Shown here in pieces: positions 26,338-31,934 of a DNA stretch of 32,195 bases (position 1 is the stretch's first letter; each line of letters begins with the position of its first letter). The translations under genes were made by a program, and so were the position numbers. Location: contig JAEEGN010000108.1 of assembly GCA_016280345.1 (NCBI GenBank), forward strand, positions 1 through 32,195, in the 5' to 3' direction. The notes under the pieces were generated by a model. It had not been told where the DNA came from. It saw only the letters and a program-made list of their open reading frames with translations, and made no database searches. This DNA comes from Selenomonadaceae bacterium. GTDB taxonomy: Bacteria > Bacillota > Negativicutes > Selenomonadales > Selenomonadaceae.

Positions 26338-26445
26338 TTGAAGAAGGCGGTTTTTGTAGACGGCAAGAAGGTCACCCGGAACAGAGTCATGGAGTACACG
26401 CAGTTTAACATGGGCAAGTTCTTGGAGGTCAAGGAGCGGAAGTAA
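26338..26445 (+). pseudogene. C-terminal remnant of a fourth GG-leader protein
   Basis: The frame reads 'VFVDGKKVTRNRVMEYTQF' and ends about 16 residues later at TAA. It lines up with 'YSIDGRQVTRREAFLHAQK' of the gene just upstream and keeps the same distance to the stop. A stop codon (TGA at 26335) lies directly before it and no leader is in frame. It is the tail of a duplicated family member whose front has been lost. Confidence 0.65.
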
Positions 26446-26485
26446 CAGGGAAGCCGGATTCCCAAATACAAGGGAGGTTTTCCTC

Positions 26486-26569
26486 ATGACAGGCAAGCCC
26501 GATTTTGTAGTGCGCTTCTCTGCAATAATCGTTTTCCGTTTGCGGCAGAGCGTTGCAGCGAACGGGTAA
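26486..26569 (+). CDS. Possible 27-residue frame, probably a truncated leader gene
   Basis: MTGKPDFVVRFSAIIVFRLR... follows AAGGGAGGTTTTCCTC, a start region very like that of the split gene (AAGGAGGTTTTTCATC then ATGGACAGCAAGGAG). The peptide after the first few codons has no leader character. I read it as the start signals of a lost family member joined to unrelated sequence. Whether it is translated is open. Confidence 0.3.
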   Translation: MTGKPDFVVRFSAIIVFRLRQSVAANG

Positions 26570-26598
26570 GAACGGAGAGATACAAGGAAGGAAAAACC

Positions 26599-26853
26599 GT
26601 GAAAATCAACGGCAACAATATCTCCAAGGAAGTGCTGACGAAAGCCATGGCCTGCGATACGCCCAAGGAACTGGTGAAGCTGGCGAAGGAAAACGGCGTC
26701 GATTTGACGGAGAAGGAAGCAGAGGCGTACCTCTCCGAGATGGAGGACATCGACCTCGACCACGCGCAGATGAAGAGCGTGGCTGGTGGCGGTGACGTCT
26801 GCTGGGATAGATGCGGCGGCCATGATGATTGTCCAACGCCAGGAGGCACATGA
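26599..26853 (+). CDS. Nif11-type leader peptide with a three-cysteine core
   Basis: This 84-residue precursor starts at GTG 26599 with AAGGAAGG upstream. The first 64 residues form a Nif11-like leader ('MACDTPKELVKLAKENGVDL', then 'EAEAYLSEMEDIDLDHAQMK', then SVAGG). The core after GG is about 20 residues, G-D-V-C-W-D-R-C-G-G-H-D-D-C plus a short tail, with cysteines spaced 3 and 5 apart. Nif11 leaders commonly serve RiPPs, which are modified by partner enzymes; no modifying enzyme (for example LanM or a radical SAM protein) is in this window. It could therefore be modified by an enzyme encoded elsewhere or be exported with disulphides only. It is the last gene before a strong terminator and shares the exporter operon. 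Confidence 0.85.
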   Translation: MKINGNNISKEVLTKAMACDTPKELVKLAKENGVDLTEKEAEAYLSEMEDIDLDHAQMKSVAGGGDVCWDRCGGHDDCPTPGGT

Positions 26854-26882
26854 GCTTTGGTAAAGAAATTTCGCCATGGGAA

Positions 26883-26913
26883 AAAGCCCCGGTGCTCCGG
26901 GGCTTTACTTTTT
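26883..26913 (+). terminator. Terminator of the exporter/peptide operon
   Basis: AAAGCCCCGG and CCGGGGCTTT pair around TGCT and are followed by ACTTTTT. It lies 30 bases after the Nif11 peptide stop. It is the first strong plus-strand terminator after 6957, so one transcript of up to 19-20 kb is possible. Confidence 0.9.
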
Positions 26914-27050
26914 GGTGCGCCCTTCATTGGGTGCGGACGATGGTACGGTATGGCTTCGCTGCCATCGTCGGAGGAGCCATGAGAATTTCAATGTCAATAG
27001 ATTTGATTCCGATATTTTGCCGGGCGTTTCTTCGATGGCCGCCAGAGCGC

Positions 27051-27084
27051 GAAAAACGCGGAGAGAAGCGAGGCCTCTCTCCGC
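27051..27084 (-). terminator. Terminator of the minus-strand Nif11 gene
   Basis: CGCGGAGAG (27056-27064) pairs with CTCTCCGCG (27076-27084); on the minus strand the hairpin is followed by five T. It lies about 110 bases past the gene's stop. Confidence 0.75.
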
Positions 27085-27131
27085 GTGGACAAACCAGGGC
27101 CGCGTCTTTTTCGCCGCCCTGAACGTGAGAA

Positions 27132-27174
27132 GGGGAGAGGAGGAACGCGCGGGAACGCGATTCCTTCTCTCCCC
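27132..27174. repeat. Long hairpin just after the minus-strand Nif11 gene
   Basis: GGGGAGAGGAGGAACGCG pairs with CGCG-A-TTCCTTCTCTCCCC, giving 18 pairs with one bulged A and a six-base loop. It begins 20 bases past the gene's stop. There is no T-run on either strand, so it may protect the transcript's 3' end or stall transcription ahead of the terminator at 27051-27084. Confidence 0.65.
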
Positions 27175-27193
27175 GTTTCATTGTCGTATCTTT

Positions 27194-27352
27194 TTACTTG
27201 ATTTCGTCTTTGATTTTAAGGAATTCCTCGGCGTCCGCCCGGTCGAGATCGATGCCGCTCTCCTTCGCCTTCTCGATCAGCTCGTCGGCCGTCTTGCAGG
27301 ACTTGGCCAGCGCGATCTGTTCCGGGGTAAGTTCCTTGCCTTTGTACATCAT
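27194..27352 (-). CDS. Stand-alone Nif11-like protein A (52 residues, no GG, no core)
   Basis: The protein MMYKGKELTPEQIALAKSCK... has the Nif11 signature ('TADELIEKAKESGIDLDRAD', 'AEEFLKIKDEIK') but ends where leaders normally continue to GG and a core. I place the start at the ATG-ATG pair at 27352 because AGGAGG lies ten bases upstream and the sister gene at 30939-31097 starts identically; a first ATG at 27361 is only two bases from that site. It has its own sigma-70 promoter and a terminator, and is transcribed against the exporter operon. Proteins of this kind could act as decoys or chaperones for leader-binding enzymes, but that is speculation. Confidence 0.85.
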   Translation of the reverse strand: MMYKGKELTPEQIALAKSCKTADELIEKAKESGIDLDRADAEEFLKIKDEIK

Positions 27353-27396
27353 GGTTGTCATTCCTCCTCGAATAGAAAATGAAATCAGACATCTTC

Positions 27397-27425
27397 ATTT
27401 TACATCAAAAACGGTCGACAGGCAA
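27397..27425 (-). promoter_or_regulatory. Promoter of Nif11-like protein A
   Basis: On the minus strand TTGCCT (27425-27420), a 17-base spacer, and TAAAAT (27402-27397). The -10 is 44 bases before the start codon. The -10 is followed by GAA, as in the promoter of the sister gene. Confidence 0.75.
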
Positions 27426-27571
27426 TCCGGAGAAATGGATTCACTGTTTTTCCCGGCAAAGGCGCGGGCGTCGCCGCAGTCTGAAGCGGGCTCCTCCCGC
27501 CCGGCGCCATCCTTTTCCGAATTCCATGCAGGAATTGCGGAACCGACAGCGAATCATTACAGGAGGGGATG

Positions 27572-29623
27572 ATGCGTCCGGATAGAATTTCTGATCGGTT
27601 GTTGCGCAGGATTGAAAGGAAGTTTTTGCAGGTGAATCAGACCGACTACAAGCAGAAATGCAGTTTGGGAATGTTTCTGGTTGCCCTCGGTATCGTTTAC
27701 GGGGATATCGGCACGTCCCCGATGTACGTCATGAAGTCGATCATCGAAGGGAACGGCGGAATCGCTTTCGTGGATGAGGCGTTCATCGTCGGTTCACTGT
27801 CGCTGGTCATTTGGACGATTACGCTGCTGACGACGGTGAAGCACGTGATGATCGCGCTGCGCGCGGATAATCACGGGGAAGGCGGGATATTCGCGCTTTA
27901 CAGCCTGGTCCGCCATTGCGGGAAATGGCTGATTGTTCCCACGATGATCGGCGGTTGTACCATGTTGGCCGATGGCGTCCTGACTCCGGCGGTGACCGTC
28001 ACAACCGCCGTGGAAGGCTTGCGCAGCATCGACGCCGTGCACGCTTTCCTCGGCAGCGGGCAGGTCGTCGTCGTCCTGATCACGTTGGCGATCATCAGCC
28101 TCCTGTTCATGATCCAAAGCAGCGGGACCGGTTCGATTGGCAGGCTGTTCGGGCCGGTCATGGTGGCGTGGTTCCTGTTCCTGGGCGTTACGGGATTATG
28201 GTTGACGCTGGAAGACCTCTCGATCCTGCGGGCCTTGAATCCGGTATATGCCCTGCACATCCTGTTCAGCCCCGACAACCGGGAGGGGTTGATGATCCTG
28301 GGCAGCGTTTTCCTGTGCACCACCGGCGCGGAAGCCCTTTACACGGATATGGGGCACGTCGGCCGGGCCAACATCTTCGTCAGTTGGCCTTTCGTCAAAG
28401 TCTGCCTGATTCTGAATTATATGGGGCAAAGCGTCTGGATCATTCACCATCAGAGCGACCCTGTCATACAGGTTATTTCGGGTGTCAATCCCTTTTATAT
28501 GATGCTCCCGGCGTCGTTGCGGCCGGCGGCGATCCTGCTGAGCGCGCTGGCGGCGATCATCGCCAGCCAGGCCTTGATCAGCGGAAGCTATACCCTGGTG
28601 CATGAGGCTGCCAGTCTCGATCTCATGCCGCATCTGAACGTGCGGTATCCTTCCGACACGAAAGGGCAGATCTATATTCCCCTGGTGAACCATCTCCTGT
28701 GGTTCTTCTGTGTGGTCGTGATCCTTTACTTCCGCAGCGGGTCCCGGATGGAGAACGCCTACGGTCTGGCTATCACAATCAGCATGCTGATGATGACGAT
28801 TCTGTTCTGCGTGTATATCGGAGTGCTTCACAGGCACCGGCTGGCGGCGGCGCTGTTCGCGGCGGTTTTCTTCGCGATTGAAGGCGTATTCTTCGTCTCG
28901 AGCCTCGGGAAATTCGTGGTCGGCGGCTATGTGGCGATCATCATTTCCCTGGCGATCCTCTTTGTCATGATTGCCTGGTATCGCGGAACACAGATCGAGC
29001 AGGTGCAGAAAATCTCCCTGAAGATGCGGGATCATCTGGCGGACATCAAAAACCTGATGAACGACGATGCGATTCCTCTTTGCAGCAATAATATGGTGTA
29101 TCTGGTGAAAGGAGAGGAGTCGGAAAAAATCGACCGGGACATCCTGTATTCGATCCTGGACAAGGATCCGAAGCGGGCCGATGCCTATTGGTTCATCAGC
29201 GTCAACGTGACTGACGACCCGAATCAAAAGCAGTACAGAGTGGAAACATTCGGAACGGATTACATTTTCCGCGTGCATCTGTATCTCGGTTACAAGGTGA
29301 AACCCAGCGTCAATATCTATCTCCGACAGGTCGTGCACGATCTGCTGGCCACGGGTGAATTGCCGAAGCAGAACCGGCGGCACTCGATCTATGGGCCTTC
29401 GGAGGTGGGGTCCTTCAAATTCTGCATGATCCGGAAGATGATGCCCCAGGAAGGCGAGATCCATCTGGCGGATAACCTGCTGATCCATGCGAAGTACTTC
29501 ATCCGCCGCATCGGCGGCAGTCCGATTCAGTGGCTGGGCCTGGAAACTTCCAACGTGATCGTCGAATACGTGCCTTTGTTCCTGCCGCGGAGTCAGAAGG
29601 AGGACCATCTGGAACGGATCTGA
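27572..29623 (+). CDS. kup: Kup family potassium transporter
   Basis: Kup imports K+ together with protons through the inner membrane. The 683-residue length and about twelve hydrophobic segments in the first 460 residues fit the family. The signature 'GIVYGDIGTSPMYV' is at about 40-53, 'ADNHGEGGIFALYSLV' at about 99-114 and 'MLADGVLTPAVTVTTAVEGL' at about 131-150. The C-terminal third is soluble. I take the second ATG (27572) because AGGAGG lies five bases upstream; 27569 leaves two. No riboswitch is seen upstream, although c-di-AMP controls K+ uptake in related bacteria. It interrupts the peptide locus and is probably a host gene unrelated to secretion. No strong terminator follows; only a small CGCTC-GTAA-GAGCG hairpin is seen. 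Confidence 0.95.
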   Translation: MRPDRISDRLLRRIERKFLQVNQTDYKQKCSLGMFLVALGIVYGDIGTSPMYVMKSIIEGNGGIAFVDEAFIVGSLSLVIWTITLLTTVKHVMIALRADNHGEGGIFALYSLVRHCGKWLIVPTMIGGCTMLADGVLTPAVTVTTAVEGLRSIDAVHAFLGSGQVVVVLITLAIISLLFMIQSSGTGSIGRLFGPVMVAWFLFLGVTGLWLTLEDLSILRALNPVYALHILFSPDNREGLMILGSVFLCTTGAEALYTDMGHVGRANIFVSWPFVKVCLILNYMGQSVWIIHHQSDPVIQVISGVNPFYMMLPASLRPAAILLSALAAIIASQALISGSYTLVHEAASLDLMPHLNVRYPSDTKGQIYIPLVNHLLWFFCVVVILYFRSGSRMENAYGLAITISMLMMTILFCVYIGVLHRHRLAAALFAAVFFAIEGVFFVSSLGKFVVGGYVAIIISLAILFVMIAWYRGTQIEQVQKISLKMRDHLADIKNLMNDDAIPLCSNNMVYLVKGEESEKIDRDILYSILDKDPKRADAYWFISVNVTDDPNQKQYRVETFGTDYIFRVHLYLGYKVKPSVNIYLRQVVHDLLATGELPKQNRRHSIYGPSEVGSFKFCMIRKMMPQEGEIHLADNLLIHAKYFIRRIGGSPIQWLGLETSNVIVEYVPLFLPRSQKEDHLERI

Positions 29624-29685
29624 CCCCGGCCGCTCGTAAGAGCGCAAAGAAACGCCGGCCAGGATGCCGATGTTTAAGGGAACGT

Positions 29686-29712
29686 CATATTCTATAATAA
29701 ATAAAGAATATG
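29686..29712. repeat. AT-rich inverted repeat before GG-leader gene 3
   Basis: CATATTCT and AGAATATG are separated by 11 bases that include TATAAT and TAAATAA. It also lies inside a short direct repeat (ATGTTTAAGG at about 29670 and 29711). It could be an operator. The rest of the 290-base gap between kup and 29914 holds only promoter P3 and the gene's ribosome-binding site. Confidence 0.45.
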
Positions 29713-29749
29713 TTTAAGGCAAAAATGAAATAAAAAAATTTGCCAACAC

Positions 29750-29780
29750 CGTCCTTTTTTTCGTTTCTGAATCGTATAAT
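29750..29780 (+). promoter_or_regulatory. Locus promoter motif P3
   Basis: CGTCC, 18 bases with seven consecutive T, then CGTATAAT; the sequence TGAATCGTAT is shared with P2 and P4. There is no usable TTGACA-like -35 at 17 bases. It lies about 134 bases before the third GG-leader gene. Confidence 0.6.
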
Positions 29781-29913
29781 AAAATAGAGGGGGAAAAATG
29801 GCATAGGGGGCGACCATCACAGCAAAAAAAAGAGGCGTTGAGCCCGGGCAGGGGCAAAACGTGAAGACAGGACCAGCGTATCAGGTATCAAGATCGGAAA
29901 GGAGAAGAGAGTC

Positions 29914-30258
29914 ATGACAATTTCGAATACGGAGAGAATGAAGAAGAAGTTTGCGGGCAAAATGCTCGCGGTGGAAGAGATGGAAGAGATCGTCGGAGGG
30001 GCGATGTCGGGCATGAACCAGGACGCGGCGCTCTTCAAGCAGATGGGATACGACAATATCCCCGTCATCGGCGGTACGGAACAATGGAAAAAGGTTTGGG
30101 CTTCCTTCGGCGTCGATGCGGCAAAGACGCAGGACGGAGGGAGTGCCTATTCCGTCAACGGCAAGCCCATCACCCAGGGAGAGGCTTGGAAGATGGTGAA
30201 AGAGGCGAAATCCGGTATGAATATCCAGGGATTCACTATCCCCGTCGGCAGGCGGTGA
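29914..30258 (+). CDS. Double-glycine leader secreted protein 3
   Basis: A 114-residue precursor with a 29-residue leader (MTISNTERMKKKFAGK... to EIVGG) very similar to that of protein 1, and an 85-residue cargo. The first half of the cargo differs and has no cysteine, but the second half keeps 'KKVWASFGVDAAK', a tyrosine followed by 'SVNGKPITQGEAWKMVKEAK', matching the shared AW-x-x-G(I/V)-x-A and G-K-x-I-T blocks. It ends basic (GRR). ATG at 29914 has AAAGGAG nine bases upstream and P3 further up. It is separated from the exporter genes by kup and the Nif11 gene, so it relies on them in trans. Activity unknown; class II microcin-like export is the best guess. Confidence 0.78.
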   Translation: MTISNTERMKKKFAGKMLAVEEMEEIVGGAMSGMNQDAALFKQMGYDNIPVIGGTEQWKKVWASFGVDAAKTQDGGSAYSVNGKPITQGEAWKMVKEAKSGMNIQGFTIPVGRR

Positions 30259-30355
30259 GGCTGGCGGCGGGCGCCGCTCTCGGAACGGACGGCTCGGCGG
30301 CAAGATGGCCGTCGGGAATTGGCTGCGAAAGAGCGCCGAAGGATTCCGAACAGAA

Positions 30356-30382
30356 AAAGCGCCCGCGATTTGCGGGCGCTTT
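30356..30382. terminator. Terminator between GG-leader gene 3 and the secreted-protein gene
   Basis: AAAGCGCCCGC and GCGGGCGCTTT pair around GATTT. The minus side is followed by five T, the plus side by three, so it mainly serves the minus-strand gene but can act both ways. Confidence 0.85.
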
Positions 30383-30409
30383 CCTGGGTGGTGCATGCTT
30401 CTAGTTGAT

Positions 30410-30865
30410 TCATCTCTTGGCGAATACGGATTCTTTGGCCACGTCGTCCGCGTCGTTGGACCACGTCAGGCGACCTCCGTTCAGAAAGAACGTGCCGGAG
30501 CCGTTCTCGTAAAGAATTTCTTCCGTATAGTTGCCGTCGCGGTCGTACTGCCGCTCGGTGCAGACGCAATCCTCGTAGGCGAAGGCATCGGAACCGGCCG
30601 GTTCCGCCGTCATCCGCCAGTATGTCTTCCTGGCGGCGCCGTTGGGCCAGGTCACGGTGACCTCATAGGCTCCGTCGCGCGGAACGACCGTGATGATGGC
30701 GCGCTTCGCGACCGTCTCACTCCAGCGTCCGGCGAAGGCGTCCTCTTCCACCGTGTCCGGGGAAGCGGCCGCATATGCCGGTATGGCGTCCGGCGCAGCG
30801 GCGGTTCCTAACAAAAGGAGGAAAGAGGAAAAAAGCGCGGCGGCGGCAATTTTTCCATAGTTCAT
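30410..30865 (-). CDS. Exported protein of unknown function
   Basis: A 151-residue precursor with a clear signal peptide (MNYGKIAAAALFSSFLLLLG..., cleavage likely after 'AIPAYA'). The mature part reads like a small beta-rich domain: 'FAGRWSETVAKRAIITVVPR' followed by 'YEVTVTWPNGAARKTYWRMT', two cysteines (ECCVCT-like 'EDCVCTE'), and 'GSGTFFLNGGRLTWSNDAD'. Similar secreted proteins occur in Negativicutes as far as I recall, without an assigned function. I use the ATG at 30865 with AAGGAAAC upstream; an earlier ATG at 30889 adds eight residues before the signal and lacks a site. It is transcribed toward the terminator at 30356-30382. Link to the peptide system unknown. Confidence 0.8.
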   Translation of the reverse strand: MNYGKIAAAALFSSFLLLLGTAAAPDAIPAYAAASPDTVEEDAFAGRWSETVAKRAIITVVPRDGAYEVTVTWPNGAARKTYWRMTAEPAGSDAFAYEDCVCTERQYDRDGNYTEEILYENGSGTFFLNGGRLTWSNDADDVAKESVFAKR

Positions 30866-30938
30866 ATCCGTTTCCTTCCAAATATGCATTCATCCGGCAT
30901 TCCGCAAACGTCGCGGCATCGTTCCGTCCTGGTCCGTT

Positions 30939-31097
30939 TTACTTGATTTCGTCTTTGATCTTGAGGAACTCCTCGGCGTCTTCCTTGGAGAGATCGAAGC
31001 CGCCCTCCTTCGCCTTCGCGATCAGCTCTTCCGCCGTCGTGCAGGATTTTGCCAGCGCCAGCTGCTCCGGGGTGAGTTCCTTGCCTTTGTACATCAT
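30939..31097 (-). CDS. Stand-alone Nif11-like protein B (52 residues, no GG, no core)
   Basis: Sister of 27194-27352: same length, same MMYKGKELTPEQ start, same 'AEEFLKIKDEIK' end, with differences only in the middle ('TTAEELIAKAKEGGFDLSKE'). AAGGAGG lies nine bases before the ATG-ATG pair; this start region (AAGGAGGTTTTTCA) is also found before GG-leader gene 2. A sigma-70 promoter lies 263 bases upstream, leaving a long 5' untranslated region with a strong hairpin. The cysteine at about residue 19 is conserved in both. Function unknown; the two copies flank kup and GG-leader gene 3. Confidence 0.85.
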   Translation of the reverse strand: MMYKGKELTPEQLALAKSCTTAEELIAKAKEGGFDLSKEDAEEFLKIKDEIK

Positions 31098-31139
31098 GGT
31101 GAAAAACCTCCTTAAAAAAATAGATAGAAAATGTGCTGC

Positions 31140-31165
31140 CCTGCCCTCCCCGAGGGGAGGACAGG
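31140..31165 (-). promoter_or_regulatory. Hairpin in the untranslated leader of Nif11 gene B
   Basis: Read on the minus strand, CCTGTCCTCCCC pairs with GGGGAGGGCAGG (12 pairs, one G-U). It lies 31 bases before the ribosome-binding site, with a T-rich stretch between. It could be an attenuator or a stabilising structure; the T-run is too far away for a classical terminator. Confidence 0.5.
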
Positions 31166-31359
31166 ATGTGCAGGACAACTTTCCTGTCCCCTGGTTCCTG
31201 TACGGGACCGTCTGAAAACCGTCGAATTTTCAGAGATTCCCAAAAACGCAATTCCTTCCGGGATGGGCGCGCGGAAAGCGCGGGCACGGAAGCGCCCGGC
31301 GCCGGATGTCATCAGGCGGATTGCCTTCCCTGCTTTCAAGGTTTCATCCTTTCTTTTTC

Positions 31360-31388
31360 ATTTTACTACGCTTGCCGTCCGTTGACAA
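31360..31388 (-). promoter_or_regulatory. Promoter of Nif11-like protein B
   Basis: On the minus strand TTGTCA (31388-31383), a 17-base spacer, TAAAAT (31365-31360). The -10 and the following GAA match the promoter of the sister gene at 27397-27425. Confidence 0.75.
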
Positions 31389-31501
31389 GGGGAGGATTTC
31401 AAGGAACACGTATTTCTTCTCCGAACCCTGTGCCCCGGCGGCGTCTGTCGGTGGAAACGAAGGAAAGACAAGCGATAGGGGGATTATCGTGAATACGCGT
31501 C

Positions 31502-31535
31502 CGGTTTAATGATGAAAATACATGTTCGGTTTAAT
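31502..31535. repeat. Short direct repeat upstream of P4
   Basis: CGGTTTAAT occurs at 31502-31510 and 31527-31535, preceded by GTCC and GTT-C respectively, with a 25-base period (between two and three helical turns). It lies 40-70 bases before the P4 -35 block and may be a regulator site. Confidence 0.35.
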
Positions 31536-31574
31536 AAAATTCTTTTTTCGTTTTTCCATTTTTTTTCCGCAGAG

Positions 31575-31605
31575 CGTCCATTTTTGATCTCGTGAATCGT
31601 ATAAT
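31575..31605 (+). promoter_or_regulatory. Locus promoter motif P4
   Basis: CGTCC, 18 bases beginning ATTTTT, then CGTATAAT, with TGAATCGTAT as in P2 and P3. It lies 42 bases before the GTG of the 94-residue protein and links that gene to the GG-leader genes. Confidence 0.6.
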
Positions 31606-31646
31606 ATAATAAAAGCAAAAATATGAAGCTTGAAGGGGGTGGAGCT

Positions 31647-31931
31647 GTGGATCCAGAAGTGAAGAAAGACGCAGAGGCGATGGACAGGGAACTGGAAGCG
31701 CGCATTCATCGCGCTGACTTCTCCGGCGAAAATGGCGGCCTGTTGGAGCGCCTGTGGGCCAAGATCCAATCGCGAATCTACACCGAGAACAGCTCGGAAG
31801 AAATACTCGAGGATATCGATCTTTCCGCGGAAGAACTGTCCATGCTTTCGGCGGCGAAAGGCAATCCCTTCGCGGGGTTCGCCGCTTTCCCGAAGGACGG
31901 GAAGAAACCGGGGGGAAACGGAGGGACATGA
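31647..31931 (+). CDS. 94-residue charged protein of unknown function
   Basis: I start at GTG 31647, with GGGGGTGGAG just upstream, rather than the ATG at 31623, which has no site. The protein is highly charged, with 'GLLERLWAKIQSRIYTENSS' in the middle and 'DIDLSAEELSMLSAAKG' near residues 59-75, then a glycine/lysine-rich tail. The 'LS-x-E-E-L-x-x-x-(A/S)A' segment resembles the end of leader regions, but the expected GG is replaced by AAKG. It might be an atypical precursor peptide or an accessory protein. It has the shared promoter P4 and is followed after three bases by a membrane protein gene. Confidence 0.65.
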   Translation: MDPEVKKDAEAMDRELEARIHRADFSGENGGLLERLWAKIQSRIYTENSSEEILEDIDLSAEELSMLSAAKGNPFAGFAAFPKDGKKPGGNGGT

Positions 31932-31934
31932 ATC

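Larger units (their letters stand above)
31098..31574. other. Long intergenic region with the 5' leader of Nif11 gene B
   Basis: No gene is seen over about 480 bases. It holds, from left to right, the hairpin at 31140-31165, a possible second hairpin around GAAAA...TTTTC (31215-31232), the minus-strand promoter at 31360-31388, and the direct repeat at 31502-31535 ahead of P4. A six-codon frame with a ribosome-binding site at 31490 is probably chance. Confidence 0.5.

Noticed and set aside
26935..27122. Plus-strand frame with 'AAIVGGAM', like the GG site of protein 3
   Set aside because: The residues before it lack leader character and no ribosome-binding site or cargo motif follows; it may be a chance match or a very old remnant, too weak to annotate.
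26829..27122. 97-codon frame overlapping the operon terminator
   Set aside because: It runs through the strong hairpin at 26883-26913 and has no recognisable product.
31490..31510. Six-codon frame GTG AAT ACG CGT CCG GTT TAA after AGGGGG
   Set aside because: Too short to support and it overlaps the direct repeat ahead of P4.
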